From: CBDCUC01 sp965222485
Lineage (GTDB): Bacteria; Pseudomonadota; Alphaproteobacteria; Rhizobiales; Hyphomicrobiaceae
Assembly (NCBI GenBank): GCA_965222485.1
Contig: CBDCUC010000040.1
Span: 1,054,001 to 1,118,000, forward strand
Length of the DNA: 64,000 bases
Reading direction: 5' to 3'
Part shown: piece by piece, positions 36,094 through 47,263 of the stretch
How the letters are laid out: each line of letters starts with the position of its first letter
Position numbering within the stretch: the first letter of the stretch is position 1
The notes under the pieces: model-generated
What the model saw: only the letters and a program-made list of their open reading frames with translations
Databases searched by the model: none
What the model was told of the DNA's origin: nothing
Translations under genes and position numbers: made by a program

Positions 36094-36528
36094 ATGGTCG
36101 CAAGAAAGAAGACAACGTCAAAACCACTGAAAAAAGCAACCGCCGCTCGCAAGACGGCGGCAGCTCGTAAAGCTCCTGCAAGGAAGGCAGCTGCAAAGAA
36201 GGCTCCGGCACGCAAAGTGCCAGCCAAGAAAGCTGCTGCGGCAAAGGGCGCAACGATCACGCTGCGTCACCTGGGTACAGAACTTGCCGAAGCGCATGAA
36301 ATATCGAAAAAGGACATGAATGTTATTCTGGATGACATGGTGGCTAACATCACCAAGCATCTTAAAAAGGGCAACCGTGTTCGTTTGAGCGGTCTGGGCA
36401 TCATGCAGGTCCGTAAGCGTCCGGCACGCATGGGCCGCAACCCAGCTACGGGTGAAACGATCCGGATTAAGGCGAGCAAGAAAGTCGCTTTTCGCGTCGC
36501 CAAAGATCTCAAAGAAACCATTTTATAA
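36094..36528 (+). CDS. HU-family DNA-binding protein with N-terminal Lys/Ala-rich tail
   Basis: A 144-residue nucleoid protein. Residues 1-50 are a basic tail of AARKA, PARKA and PAKKA units like the tails of histone H1. Residues 52-144 are a complete HU/IHF domain, with helix ELAEAHEISKKDMN, the RLSGLGIMQVRKRP strands and the DNA-intercalating RNPATG arm (R115, N116, P117). In actinobacterial HupS-type proteins the tail is at the C-terminus; here it is at the N-terminus. Two terminators in tandem follow. Confidence 0.9.
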   Translation: MVARKKTTSKPLKKATAARKTAAARKAPARKAAAKKAPARKVPAKKAAAAKGATITLRHLGTELAEAHEISKKDMNVILDDMVANITKHLKKGNRVRLSGLGIMQVRKRPARMGRNPATGETIRIKASKKVAFRVAKDLKETIL

Positions 36529-36534
36529 TAAATA

Positions 36535-36575
36535 CCTGCGGCATGAATTGTTTTGTGCCGCAGGTTTCTTTTTTT
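36535..36575 (+). terminator. Terminator of the HU gene, first of two
   Basis: A perfect 9-bp stem (CCTGCGGCA / TGCCGCAGG) with a 12-nt loop and TTTCTTTTTTT, starting 6 bp after the HU stop. Confidence 0.9.
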
Positions 36576-36579
36576 GGGG

Positions 36580-36607
36580 CCGGCAAAAATGCCGGTCTTT
36601 TTTTTGT
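36580..36607 (+). terminator. Terminator of the HU gene, second of two
   Basis: A perfect 6-bp stem (CCGGCA / TGCCGG), 4-nt loop and a run of more than nine T, only 4 bp after the first terminator. The tandem pair suggests a highly expressed gene. Confidence 0.85.
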
Positions 36608-36823
36608 ATTTTCCAGTTATTCTTTCCAGAGGGCTGCGGAATTGAACCTTGGTCGGCAGATAGATGTTTTTAGCACAAAAACCTGTTTTCAGAGATGATG
36701 GAGTTTGTGCCGCGCCAATTCGCGGGGCGGACGAGCAAGTTCTTTCATGCAGCTGGCCTGTCCAGCGCATGTGACCGGTTGGGCGTAGAGGGGAGTAGCT
36801 CCCACCGCCCGTCCCGGGCAATA

Positions 36824-37480
36824 TCAGACGATTGATTGACCGGTTTTCTTCCAGTCGGCCAGGAACTGTTCAAGTCCCTTGTCCGTGAGCGGGTGGTGGA
36901 TGAGCGCTTTCAAGGTCGCCGGCGGGACCGTCGCGACGTCAGCACCGATCAGGGCTGCTTCCTTGACGTGGTTCACGGTGCGGATGGAGGCGGCAAGAAT
37001 GTCGGTAGAGAGGTCCTGGTAGTTGTCGTAGATCTGGCGAATCTCGCGAATAAGGAGCATGCCATCTTGCCCGATATCATCCAGGCGGCCGATGAACGGT
37101 GAGATGAACGTGGCGCCCGCCTTGGCGGCCAGCAACGCCTGGTTGGCGGAAAAGCACAATGTGACATTGACGAGCGTGCCGTCGTTGGCGAGAGCCCTGC
37201 AGGCTTTCAGGCCATCCCAGGTCAACGGCACCTTGATGGTTACGTTGCCGGCGATTTTGGCAAGCTCGCGGCCTTCCGTGATCATGCCATCGGCGTCGGT
37301 AGCAGCAACCTCGGCAGACACCGGGCCGGGAACAACCTCGCAGATTTCAGCGATTATCGACTTGAAGTCACCGCCGGATTTGGCAATGAGCGAGGGATTG
37401 GTCGTTACGCCGTCGAGCAGGCCGGTTGCCGCCAAATCCCTGATCTGATCCAAATCGGCAGTGTCGACGAAGAATTTCAT
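36824..37480 (-). CDS. Transaldolase / fructose-6-phosphate aldolase family protein
   Basis: A 218-residue small transaldolase (type 3B/TalC group). It begins MKFFVDTADLDQI, has VTTNPSL and the Schiff-base lysine K83 in TIKVPLTWDG, and ends with the usual SFA-like C-terminal helix. It probably transfers dihydroxyacetone units in the pentose phosphate pathway; the fructose-6-phosphate aldolase activity of related proteins is not separable by eye. A GAGGAGAAA ribosome binding site precedes ATG 37480. It is divergent from priA. Confidence 0.9.
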   Translation of the reverse strand: MKFFVDTADLDQIRDLAATGLLDGVTTNPSLIAKSGGDFKSIIAEICEVVPGPVSAEVAATDADGMITEGRELAKIAGNVTIKVPLTWDGLKACRALANDGTLVNVTLCFSANQALLAAKAGATFISPFIGRLDDIGQDGMLLIREIRQIYDNYQDLSTDILAASIRTVNHVKEAALIGADVATVPPATLKALIHHPLTDKGLEQFLADWKKTGQSIV

Positions 37481-37579
37481 GTCGTATTTCTCCTCAAGGC
37501 CCTCGGTTCGCCCTACGCGCTGTCATAAGCTCTGAATTGATGATTCTCGACCTTAGCTTCTAATCCGAGCGGACCCCAT

Positions 37580-39805
37580 TTGAATAGCCTGCTTAACATG
37601 ATGGGTGATGAAAGTGCGGCTGTGCAGCGGTCTGTGCCGGTGCTGCTGCCGGTCGCGCTCGACCAGACCTACGATTACACCGTTGGCGGTGAGCCCTCTA
37701 TCCCTGCGGGTTCCTTCGTGCAGGTGCCGTTCGGGCCGCAGTCCCGCATCGGCGTTGTTTGGGATGGGCCGCAAGGCGGCGACGGTAACGTCGTCGACCG
37801 GAAAAAACTCAAAGAAATATCGCAAGTATTGGATGTCCCGCCGTTGCCGATGCTTTCGCTAAGGTTTGCCGAGTGGATCGCCAAATATACGCTCGCACCG
37901 CTCGGCATGGTTGTGCGCATGATGATGAGCGCCAGTCATGCATTTGAGCCAACGAAGCCGCGATTTGGCGTGCGGAAGGTTGAGGGTGCGCCGGACGTTC
38001 CTCGCATGACGCCAGCGCGCGCGCGGGTGTTAGAGGTTGCAGGGGATGGTTTGATCCGTGCCAAGTCTGCGCTGGCACAGGAGGCTGGATGCTCGACAGG
38101 TGTCGTGGACGGGCTGGTGAAAGCGGGTGCGCTGATGGATGTCGCGATCCCGCCACGGGTCTGTCCGCCGCCTCAGCCCGGGCACAGCGAAGTTCAATTC
38201 AGCGATGATCAAGCCGTGGCTGTTCACGCGCTGCGCTCGGCAGTGGACGGAGCAAATTTTTCCGTGACGCTGCTTGATGGTGTTACGGGTTCGGGCAAGA
38301 CGGAGGTTTATTTCGAAGCCGTCGCACGCGCACTCGAAGCCGGGCGACAAGCATTGATCATGCTGCCGGAAATTGCTTTGACGAGCCAGTTCCTGGGGCG
38401 GTTCGAGGAACGCTTTGGCTGTCCGCCGGTGGAGTGGCATTCGGCGCTTGCCGGGCCGGAACGGGGGCGGATTTGGCGTGCGGTTGCCACTGGAGAAGCG
38501 CGCGTGGTGGTGGGTGCGCGTTCCGCATTGTTCCTTCCATTTTGCGATTTAGGGCTGATCGTCGTCGACGAAGAGCATGATGCCGGTTTTAAGCAGGATG
38601 ACCGTGTTCACTACCAGGCACGCGACATGGCTGTCGTTCGCGGCAACCTTGGCACTTTTCCGGTCATCCTGGCATCGGCGACCCCTTCCATAGAAAGTCA
38701 CGTCAATGCGCGTACAGGGCGATACCGTCAGGTCAGCCTGCCTGGCCGTTTTTCGGGGGCGGAACTCCCTGAGATCACAGCAATCGATTTGCGACGTGAG
38801 CAGCCCGACAAGGGCCGTTGGCTGGCACCGCGTCTCGTCGATGGTGTCACAGAAACGCTTGGGCGCGGCCAGCAAACACTCCTGTTTTTAAACAGGCGTG
38901 GCTACGCCCCGCTAACGCTGTGCCGGAAGTGCGGCCATCGGATGGAGTGCCCGCAGTGCTCGGCCTGGCTTGTGGAGCACAGGTTTCGCAATCGGTTGAA
39001 CTGCCATCATTGCGGCTTTTCCCTGCCTCTGCCGGAACGATGCGGAAAGTGCGGTGAGGAAGGCAGTCTGGTTGCCTGCGGACCGGGCGTGGAGCGGGTT
39101 GCGGAAGAGGTTTCAGAGCTGTTTCCTGATGCCAGATTGGCCCTGCTGTCGTCTGACTTGGTGCCGGGATTACAGGAAATGCGGTCGGTCATCAAAACGA
39201 TCGAGGACGGTGAAGCGGATATTATTATCGGCACGCAAATCGTGGCGAAGGGTCATCATTTCCCAGATCTGGCGCTCGTCGGCATCGTCGACGGAGACTT
39301 GGGTCTGGCGCAAGGCGCCGACCCCAGAGCCGGTGAGCGGACTTTCCAACTCCTGCACCAAGTTACGGGTCGTGCAGGGCGGTCGTTCGCGCAAGGACGC
39401 GGTTTCATACAAACCCACATGCCAGAACACCCCGTGATGAGCGCCATCATTTCCGGGGATCGGGAGGCGTTTCTGGAACGCGAGATCCGATCACGTCAGG
39501 CTGGTCTGTTGCCGCCCTATGGTAGGCTGGCGGCGATTATTATCTCTGCGCGCGAGAAGGAGGTGGCGGAGTTGGTCGCGCGTGATGTCGCGCACCGTGC
39601 GCCGAAGTCACAAACTATCCGTGTGCTTGGTCCAGCGGAGGCGCCGATTACGCTGATCCGCGGCCGATATCGATGGCGGCTACTGGTCAAGGCGCCGCGG
39701 GAGGCGGATATCCAGGCATTCCTGCGCCTGTGGCTTGAGGCCTTGCCCGCGTTGAAAGGGGATATTCGACTTACGGTCGATGTTGATCCCTACAGCTTCC
39801 TTTGA
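37580..39805 (+). CDS. priA: Primosomal replication protein N' (helicase PriA)
   Basis: 3'-5' DNA helicase that restarts stalled forks. The 741-residue protein has an N-terminal DNA-binding domain (VLLPVALDQTYDYTV), Walker A in GVTGSGKTEVY, DEEH in VVDEEHDAGF, and two zinc modules with CRKCGHRMECPQC and CHHCGFSLPLPERCGKC. The QxxGRxGR-type motif VI is GRAGR after HQVT. The coordinates use the TTG at 37580; ATG 37598 or 37601 inside the frame would give a slightly shorter protein and are equally plausible. It is divergent from the transaldolase gene. Confidence 0.93.
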   Translation: MNSLLNMMGDESAAVQRSVPVLLPVALDQTYDYTVGGEPSIPAGSFVQVPFGPQSRIGVVWDGPQGGDGNVVDRKKLKEISQVLDVPPLPMLSLRFAEWIAKYTLAPLGMVVRMMMSASHAFEPTKPRFGVRKVEGAPDVPRMTPARARVLEVAGDGLIRAKSALAQEAGCSTGVVDGLVKAGALMDVAIPPRVCPPPQPGHSEVQFSDDQAVAVHALRSAVDGANFSVTLLDGVTGSGKTEVYFEAVARALEAGRQALIMLPEIALTSQFLGRFEERFGCPPVEWHSALAGPERGRIWRAVATGEARVVVGARSALFLPFCDLGLIVVDEEHDAGFKQDDRVHYQARDMAVVRGNLGTFPVILASATPSIESHVNARTGRYRQVSLPGRFSGAELPEITAIDLRREQPDKGRWLAPRLVDGVTETLGRGQQTLLFLNRRGYAPLTLCRKCGHRMECPQCSAWLVEHRFRNRLNCHHCGFSLPLPERCGKCGEEGSLVACGPGVERVAEEVSELFPDARLALLSSDLVPGLQEMRSVIKTIEDGEADIIIGTQIVAKGHHFPDLALVGIVDGDLGLAQGADPRAGERTFQLLHQVTGRAGRSFAQGRGFIQTHMPEHPVMSAIISGDREAFLEREIRSRQAGLLPPYGRLAAIIISAREKEVAELVARDVAHRAPKSQTIRVLGPAEAPITLIRGRYRWRLLVKAPREADIQAFLRLWLEALPALKGDIRLTVDVDPYSFL

Positions 39806-40327
39806 AGAGGCTGAACATAGGTCGTGCCGGCCATCGCGTGACTGTGCCTGGCTTCTATGACCGGGCTGTTGCCTAGGAGCCGACCCGTTCACCCTAAATC
39901 ATCAAATATGCGCTGTTCCAGGCATGGACGACAGGTTGCAACCTAGTTCTATTACTTTGTTTTTCCTTATGAATATTCTTCTTTTGTGTTGATCCGTTGA
40001 CGGATTAGGCGATGAAGGGCGGGCCTGAAAGAGAGGCGGTTTGTGCTTGCAAGGGGTATCAGATCCTGTGCCAGATGCGTTTAGCATGTGGCAGGGATCA
40101 AGCCATGAATCTTGCCTGTGCAAATGCGGCAATCAGGCTTTCACGACCCCGTTGATGATCGGTGGTGCACATGTTAGACACCGCAGCGCGATTTCCTTTG
40201 AAAGTGGTGCCGGCCGGGTTCGGGCGGACGCCCACCTTCTAGCAATCCGTCCTTCCAAATCGCGGGTTGCGACGCCAGTTCTTGCGGACTTGGCAGTCCA
40301 TCCCGACAGCGCATCCTGCCTGGATGC
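39806..40327. other. Leader region of the ATP synthase operon
   Basis: About 520 bp between priA and atpH. No gene, RNA gene or clear promoter hexamers were recognised; it should hold the promoter of the atp operon. Confidence 0.4.
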
Positions 40328-40903
40328 ATGAGAGCGTTCGACGTGGCAATTGACGATTCGATTTTGGCAAGTGTGGCAGGGCGGTATGCCGGCGCACTGT
40401 TCGACCTTGCGAATGAAAACGGGCAGGTCGCCCAAGTTGAGGCCGATCTCAATTCGTTCCAGTCCCTTCTTGATGAGAGCGAAGACTTGCGGCAGCTGGT
40501 CGCCAGCCCGGTTTATTCGGCGGATGACCAATCGAAGGCCGTCGGAGCGGTTCTGGACAAGGTTGGAATCTCCGGCATTACTGCGAACTTCATCAAGCTT
40601 GTTGCCAGCAATCGACGGTTGATGGTCGTGAGCGACATGATCAGCGCGTTCCGCAAGCTGACCGCTCAGGCACGCGGTGAGGTCACTGCGGAGGTTGCCA
40701 GCGCAGCTGCGCTGTCAGATGCGCAGATCGCGGCGCTGAAGGACGCTTTGAAGGCGTCGGTCGGCAAGGAAGTACTTCTGGATACAAAGGTGGATCCGTC
40801 GCTGCTCGGCGGCCTGATCGTAAAGATCGGCAGCCGAATGGTGGATTCTTCGCTGCGTACCAAACTGTCGGCGCTAAAGGTCAGCATGGCGGGTTCGAAC
40901 TAA
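40328..40903 (+). CDS. atpH: F1 ATP synthase delta subunit
   Basis: Peripheral-stalk subunit joining F1 to the membrane part. The 191-residue protein begins with a short variable segment, then SILASVAGRYAGALFDLA, the typical delta start, and ends with the conserved VDPSLLGGLIVKIGSRMVD. As is usual in alphaproteobacteria it starts an F1-only operon; the Fo genes are not in this window. atpA follows after 139 bp. Confidence 0.95.
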   Translation: MRAFDVAIDDSILASVAGRYAGALFDLANENGQVAQVEADLNSFQSLLDESEDLRQLVASPVYSADDQSKAVGAVLDKVGISGITANFIKLVASNRRLMVVSDMISAFRKLTAQARGEVTAEVASAAALSDAQIAALKDALKASVGKEVLLDTKVDPSLLGGLIVKIGSRMVDSSLRTKLSALKVSMAGSN

Positions 40904-41042
40904 TTTTCAGGCCGGTAGCTGGCCTGCCTCTCGCCGTAATCTGACGAGGGGACCGAGACATACGAGAGACTAAGAGCTTTGTGCCGTTGCATACGCTGCC
41001 ATGGCACATCAACACCAACGAATAACGACAAGAGGTCAAGTG

Positions 41043-42575
41043 ATGGACATCCGGGCCGCGGAGATCTCCTCGATCCTGAAGGAGCAAATCGCAAACTTCG
41101 GCAAGGAGGCGCAGGTCTCCGAAATCGGACAGGTACTGTCCGTCGGTGACGGTATTGCCCGCGTGTACGGTCTGGACAATGTGCAGGCCGGCGAAATGGT
41201 CGAGTTCCCTGGCGGCATCGAGGGCATGGCGCTCAACCTTGAGGCAGACAACGTCGGTGTCGTGATCTTCGGCGACGACCGAACGATCAAAGAGGGTGAC
41301 ACGGTCAAGCGGTCTGGCGCCATCGTGGAGGTACCGGTCGGCAAAGGTTTGTTGGGACGTGTTGTCGACGGTCTGGGCAATCCGATCGACGGCAAGGGTC
41401 CGATTAAGTCGGACCAAAATATGCGTGTGGACGTTAAGGCGCCGGGCATCCTGCCGCGCAAGTCCGTGCATGAGCCGATGGCGACGGGGCTCAAGGCAAT
41501 CGACTCGCTTATTCCCATCGGCCGCGGTCAGCGCGAGCTGATCATTGGTGACCGTCAGACGGGCAAGACGGCGATCATTCTGGATACATTCCTCAACCAG
41601 AAGCCGCTCAATGAAGGCGACGACGAAGGCCGCAAGCTCTATTGCGTCTATGTTGCGATTGGCCAGAAGCGTTCTACGGTGGCGCAGTTCGTCAAGGTTC
41701 TGGAAGAGCGCGGCGCGCTGGAATATTCCGTCGTCGTTGCTGCAACCGCATCCGATCCGGCGCCGATGCAGTATCTGTCTGCATTTACCGGTTGTACGAT
41801 CGGCGAATATTTCCGCGATAACGGTATGCACGCGGTGATCGCATATGACGACTTGTCAAAACAGGCTGTCGCTTATCGCCAGATGTCACTTCTGCTGCGC
41901 CGTCCGCCTGGCCGCGAAGCTTACCCTGGTGACGTTTTCTACCTGCACTCGCGTCTGCTGGAGCGTGCGGCAAAGCTCAACGAAAATCATGGCGCTGGTT
42001 CGCTTACGGCGTTGCCGGTCATTGAAACGCAGGCCAACGACGTGTCTGCCTACATTCCAACCAATGTGATCTCCATCACCGACGGTCAGATCTTCCTAGA
42101 AACGGACCTCTTTTATCAGGGCATCCGTCCAGCCGTGAACGTCGGTCTGTCGGTTTCGCGTGTGGGTTCGTCGGCTCAGACCAAGGCGATGAAGCAGGTG
42201 GCTGGTAAGATCAAGGGTGAGCTCGCGCAGTACCGCGAGATGGCTGCGTTCGCGCAGTTCGGCTCTGATCTTGATGCCGCCACGCAGAAACTTCTGGCGC
42301 GCGGTGCGCGTCTGACCGAGCTGTTGAAGCAGCCGCAGTTCTCGCCGTTGAAGATGGAAGAACAGGTGTGCGTGATCTTTGCCGGTACGCGCGGTTACCT
42401 GGATGGCCTTGAGGTATCGTCGGTCGGCAAGTTCGAGCAGGAATTTTTGACGTCGCTGCGCAGCCAGCATGCTGGAATTTTGGAGTCGATCCGAAGCGAA
42501 CAGAAGATCACGGATGACACCGAAAAAGAGCTGACAGACGTTCTGGACAACTTCGTCAAGAACTTCGCCGAATAG
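41043..42575 (+). CDS. atpA: F1 ATP synthase alpha subunit
   Basis: Non-catalytic nucleotide-binding subunit of F1. From ATG 41043 (MDIRAAEISSILKEQI) it has 510 residues, the usual length; AGAGGTCAAG precedes it, while the longer frame from 41001 adds atypical residues. Walker A is GDRQTGKTAI, and the alpha signature PPGREAYPGDVFYLHSRLLE is split in PGREAYPGDVFYLHS. It is the second gene of the operon. Confidence 0.98.
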   Translation: MDIRAAEISSILKEQIANFGKEAQVSEIGQVLSVGDGIARVYGLDNVQAGEMVEFPGGIEGMALNLEADNVGVVIFGDDRTIKEGDTVKRSGAIVEVPVGKGLLGRVVDGLGNPIDGKGPIKSDQNMRVDVKAPGILPRKSVHEPMATGLKAIDSLIPIGRGQRELIIGDRQTGKTAIILDTFLNQKPLNEGDDEGRKLYCVYVAIGQKRSTVAQFVKVLEERGALEYSVVVAATASDPAPMQYLSAFTGCTIGEYFRDNGMHAVIAYDDLSKQAVAYRQMSLLLRRPPGREAYPGDVFYLHSRLLERAAKLNENHGAGSLTALPVIETQANDVSAYIPTNVISITDGQIFLETDLFYQGIRPAVNVGLSVSRVGSSAQTKAMKQVAGKIKGELAQYREMAAFAQFGSDLDAATQKLLARGARLTELLKQPQFSPLKMEEQVCVIFAGTRGYLDGLEVSSVGKFEQEFLTSLRSQHAGILESIRSEQKITDDTEKELTDVLDNFVKNFAE

Positions 42576-42723
42576 CTTGGTTTGACTTTGGTCCGGGCCG
42601 GATTGACGGGCCACCAGAGCCAGGCTGCAGAGCAGTGCGTGATCGAAGACGTTTTGTGCGGATAGGGCGATGGCGCAAAATGTTTCGATTAGGGAGCGTG
42701 AGACTTAAGGAAAGACCTGCCTT

Positions 42724-43608
42724 ATGGCGAGCTTAAAAGACTTAAGAACGCGGATTGCCTCGGTGAAGGCGACCCGGAAGATCACCAAGGCGATGCAGAT
42801 GGTCGCGGCGGCAAAACTTCGCCGCGCTCAAGAGGCTGCAACGGCGGCCCGGCCATATGCAGAGCGCATGGACAAAGTGCTCGTGAACCTGGCGCAAAGC
42901 GTGGCACAGGGAGAGGGCGGTCCAAGGCTGTTGGTCGGCACGGGCAATGATCAAACCCATCTATTGGTGGTCATGACCGCTGAGCGTGGTCTTTGCGGTG
43001 GGTTCAACGCTAATATCGCAAAACTTGCACGCCAGGATGCGATCCGTCTGGCGGCAGAAGGCAAGACGGTCAAGATTCTGACGGTTGGGCGCAAGGGTGC
43101 CGACAATCTGCGGCGTGATCAAGAAAGCCGCTTTGTCGATAGTATGAACCTGCAGGGTGTCAAACAGATTGGTTTTACCCATGCAGATGAGATTGCCTCA
43201 AAGATCACGTCGATGTTTGAGGCCGGCGAATTCGATATCTGCACACTTTATTTCTCCGAGTTCCGCTCGGTGATCTCTCAAATTCCGACCGCACTTCAGC
43301 TCATTCCGGCAAAGCTGCCAGAAGCGGATGCGGCAGACGATAGCGCCGGTGGCACCTACTACGAGTACGAACCGGATCAAGAGACAATTCTGGGCTACCT
43401 GTTGCAACGGAATATCTCGACGCAGGTGTTTCGTGGCCTGTTGGAGAACGCAGCCAGTGAGCAGGGTGCCCGCATGTCAGCAATGGATAATGCGACACGC
43501 AACGCGGGCGAGATGATCGACAAGCTGACGATCACATACAACCGCCAGCGGCAGGCGAACATCACCAAGGAACTGATTGAAATCATTTCAGGCGCCGAAG
43601 CGCTCTGA
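42724..43608 (+). CDS. atpG: F1 ATP synthase gamma subunit
   Basis: Central rotating shaft of F1. The 294-residue protein starts MASLKDLRTRIASVKATRKI, carries ERGLCGGFNANI and ends with the signature NATRNAGEMIDKLTITYNR. It overlaps nothing once the atpD start at 43637 is used and is separated from atpA by 148 bp. Confidence 0.97.
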   Translation: MASLKDLRTRIASVKATRKITKAMQMVAAAKLRRAQEAATAARPYAERMDKVLVNLAQSVAQGEGGPRLLVGTGNDQTHLLVVMTAERGLCGGFNANIAKLARQDAIRLAAEGKTVKILTVGRKGADNLRRDQESRFVDSMNLQGVKQIGFTHADEIASKITSMFEAGEFDICTLYFSEFRSVISQIPTALQLIPAKLPEADAADDSAGGTYYEYEPDQETILGYLLQRNISTQVFRGLLENAASEQGARMSAMDNATRNAGEMIDKLTITYNRQRQANITKELIEIISGAEAL

Positions 43609-43636
43609 GCCGAACGGGAAGGACGAGGAACGGATC

Positions 43637-45067
<1,431 letters not shown>

Positions 45068-45116
45068 GGCTTCGGGTTTATGCCGGATGAGGCCTGCCTC
45101 TCATTAGGACAGGGTG

Positions 45117-45485
45117 ATGTCGACGGAAGACGAACCTCAGAAGGCGGCGATTGTCGAGAACGAAGCACCGGACGGTGTGGCCAATTTCGGCTCATGCTGC
45201 GAGGAGCTTGGGGAAGTCGTGAGCGGGGAGGAATTCGAACCGCTCATGTACATCGGCGCCGACGGCATTCTCTACATGTCAGTTGGCCAGATCGAACTTG
45301 AAGGCGAGGAAAAGGACTTCGTGCAAGGAATGGTCGATCACCCCGTATTCTTTTGCCCCTTCTGCGGCGAGGAGCTGCAATCACGCGAAATGGTCGAGAC
45401 GCTGACTGCGGCCGATGATGTGACGACAGAGCAAGACGGTGACGACGCGCCGGCCAATTCGGGCGGCGGCAGCCAGGTGCAATAG
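45117..45485 (+). CDS. Small acidic CxxC protein inserted between atpD and atpC
   Basis: A 122-residue acidic protein starting at ATG 45117 (a GTG one codon upstream is possible) with an AGGACAGGGTG site. Its core is MYIGADGILYMSVGQIELEG followed by HPVFFCPFCGEEL, where C80 and C83 form a zinc-knuckle-like CxxC; C27 and C28 (NFGSCCEELGE) could supply the other ligands. The C-terminus is low complexity. It is 49 bp after atpD and 58 bp before atpC on the same strand, so it is almost certainly in the operon. I do not recognise the family; a metal- or F1-related role is inference. Confidence 0.8.
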   Translation: MSTEDEPQKAAIVENEAPDGVANFGSCCEELGEVVSGEEFEPLMYIGADGILYMSVGQIELEGEEKDFVQGMVDHPVFFCPFCGEELQSREMVETLTAADDVTTEQDGDDAPANSGGGSQVQ

Positions 45486-45543
45486 GCCACAGCGTGGCCG
45501 GTCCGCAAGGCGCGGGCAATATGCTTTTTGAGGAAACGACATC

Positions 45544-45954
45544 ATGGCCGATACGTTCAAATTCGAACTTGTGAGCCCGGAACGCGTTTTGATGTCGGAG
45601 GATGCCGAACAGGTTGTCGTCACCGGATCGGAAGGCGACTTCACGGTGCTTCCCAACCACGCACCGGTCGTTTCTTCTCTTCGGCCCGGTGTTTTGCACG
45701 TCACGCTGCCGAAAGGCAAAAAGGGCATCTTCGTTCGTAGTGGTTTTGCCGAAGTTACCAGCGATAGCCTGACTATACTGGTTGAACGTGCATTTGTCGT
45801 AGACGAGGTTGATCCTCGCCTTATCGAGGATGAGCTGAAGGCTGCGCAGGATGCCCTTGAAGGGGCCGATGGCGACGAGGCACGTATGCATATCGGGCGT
45901 GCCATCGAGGAACTGAAACTTCTGCACGAGACGTCGTCGCGCGCTGTGCAGTAG
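45544..45954 (+). CDS. atpC: F1 ATP synthase epsilon subunit
   Basis: Regulatory subunit of F1. The 136-residue protein begins MADTFKFELVSPERVLMSED and has GSEGDFTVLPNHAPVVSSLR in the beta-sandwich domain, then the C-terminal helices (LIEDELKAAQDAL). GAGGAAAC precedes ATG 45544. It closes the atpHAGD-x-C operon. Confidence 0.95.
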   Translation: MADTFKFELVSPERVLMSEDAEQVVVTGSEGDFTVLPNHAPVVSSLRPGVLHVTLPKGKKGIFVRSGFAEVTSDSLTILVERAFVVDEVDPRLIEDELKAAQDALEGADGDEARMHIGRAIEELKLLHETSSRAVQ

Positions 45955-46173
45955 TGATCCGATCGTTTTATGCGCGCCGCACTTTTTGATGTTTGCGGAC
46001 GGCATCTGTTGCTTGATCTGAAAATAGCTTTTCCATTTTTTTGCGGGCAACGATTTCTTTGCTGGCTTGACCATCCTGTTGCCTCTGTGTGAACTGACTA
46101 TTGCGAATGAGGGCTTGTTGCGTTTCATTACGCTAGGTTCTTGTGCATAAGGGTTATTTTTCGGAGGCCAATA

Positions 46174-46422
46174 ATGGCAGTGAATGAGAAAACCTCGGCT
46201 CGTGTAGCGAAGATCGCTGCAAAGGCAATGAAGGATCCGGCAAGCGTTACGAAAGCTGAAGTGAAGTCGATGGCCGCTTCGGTACTGACGCAGGCGCCTG
46301 ACAAACCGAAAAAAGCTGCTGCAAAGAAAACAGCGAAGAAGCCTGCGAAAAAGGCGGCTAAGAAGCCGGCTGCCAGAAAGACAGCGGCGAAGAAGCCAGC
46401 CAAAAGAACGCCCAGGCGGTAG
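46174..46422 (+). CDS. Small protein with Lys/Ala-rich C-terminal tail
   Basis: An 82-residue protein from ATG 46174 with a CGGAGG ribosome binding site. Residues 1-43 are a helical, moderately conserved-looking domain (MAVNEKTSARVAKIAAKAMK, then DPASVTKAEVKSMAASVLTQ). Residues 44-82 are a basic tail of AAKK, PAKK and PAARK repeats like histone H1. A nucleic-acid-binding role is inferred. The same tail type appears in the HU and H1-like genes of this window, and the N-terminal region is of unknown fold. Confidence 0.75.
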   Translation: MAVNEKTSARVAKIAAKAMKDPASVTKAEVKSMAASVLTQAPDKPKKAAAKKTAKKPAKKAAKKPAARKTAAKKPAKRTPRR

Positions 46423-46640
46423 TCGCACCAAACCGAGTAGCTTGTGATGATGGCTGTCGCGGCGAACTTGACGCTGCGGCATGAAGGTCAGTGCGTGTCT
46501 GCTGAAGCGGCCAAAGCCGCCGCGGTAAGTGGTTGTTGGGGCTCATGTTGGCGTGTTTCCACGGGCCCGCCGCGCAGTCGTTGTCTGCCAATCCTATTGA
46601 TGGCGGCGCCTGGCAGTCCGTGCTGGAGCTTGGAAGATTG

Positions 46641-47165
46641 TTAGGCTAGTGGTCCGCCGGGTGCGGCAAATTCAGCTAATACGGCTTTGTATACGTCCCG
46701 CTTAAAGGGGATGATGACGTCTAAAATTTCGCTTTGATCCGCCCAACGCCACGCGTCGAATTCCACTTCGTCCGGGTCGTCAGGGGTAATATTTATTTCG
46801 CTGTCATCGCCAAGAAACCGTACTGCGAACCACTTCTGCCGTTGGCCGCAATACTTGCCGCCCCAGGCTTTGCCCAGAAGTTCAGGGGGCAGGTCGTAGT
46901 AGTGCCAGTCGCTGGTTTCAGCCAGTATCTCCACTGATGTCATGTTGGTTTCTTCGCGAAGTTCGCGCAATGCGGCTGCTTCCGGAGCCTCGCCCTTGTC
47001 GATACCGCCTTGCGGCATCTGCCACCACGAGCCACCAGCGTTAATTGCTAACTTTGCTGCCTTGGATCGCTTGCCGATCCAGACGCGCGCATCCGGCTGC
47101 GGTTTAAGGACCATAATGCCGACGCATGGGCGGTAGGCCTGCGGGTCCATCTTGTTTTTGCTCAT
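46641..47165 (-). CDS. rppH: RNA pyrophosphohydrolase
   Basis: Nudix hydrolase that removes pyrophosphate from the 5' end of mRNA, starting RNA decay, or cleaves dinucleoside polyphosphates. The 174-residue protein has the Nudix box GGIDKGEAPEAAALRELREE. The N-terminus YRPCVGIMVL and the later WFAVRFLGDDSEI are typical of RppH. ATG 47165 is preferred to the longer frame from 47201. It lies downstream of ctpA on the same strand, past a terminator. Confidence 0.93.
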   Translation of the reverse strand: MSKNKMDPQAYRPCVGIMVLKPQPDARVWIGKRSKAAKLAINAGGSWWQMPQGGIDKGEAPEAAALRELREETNMTSVEILAETSDWHYYDLPPELLGKAWGGKYCGQRQKWFAVRFLGDDSEINITPDDPDEVEFDAWRWADQSEILDVIIPFKRDVYKAVLAEFAAPGGPLA

Positions 47166-47263
47166 GTTGTTTAATGTGTTCGGCTTGATTGGGCTTCTCA
47201 ATCTGGCGGGATAGCTTGCGAACGAGTTGGCTTATGTCACGGACGGCGCACAAGCTAAATGGA

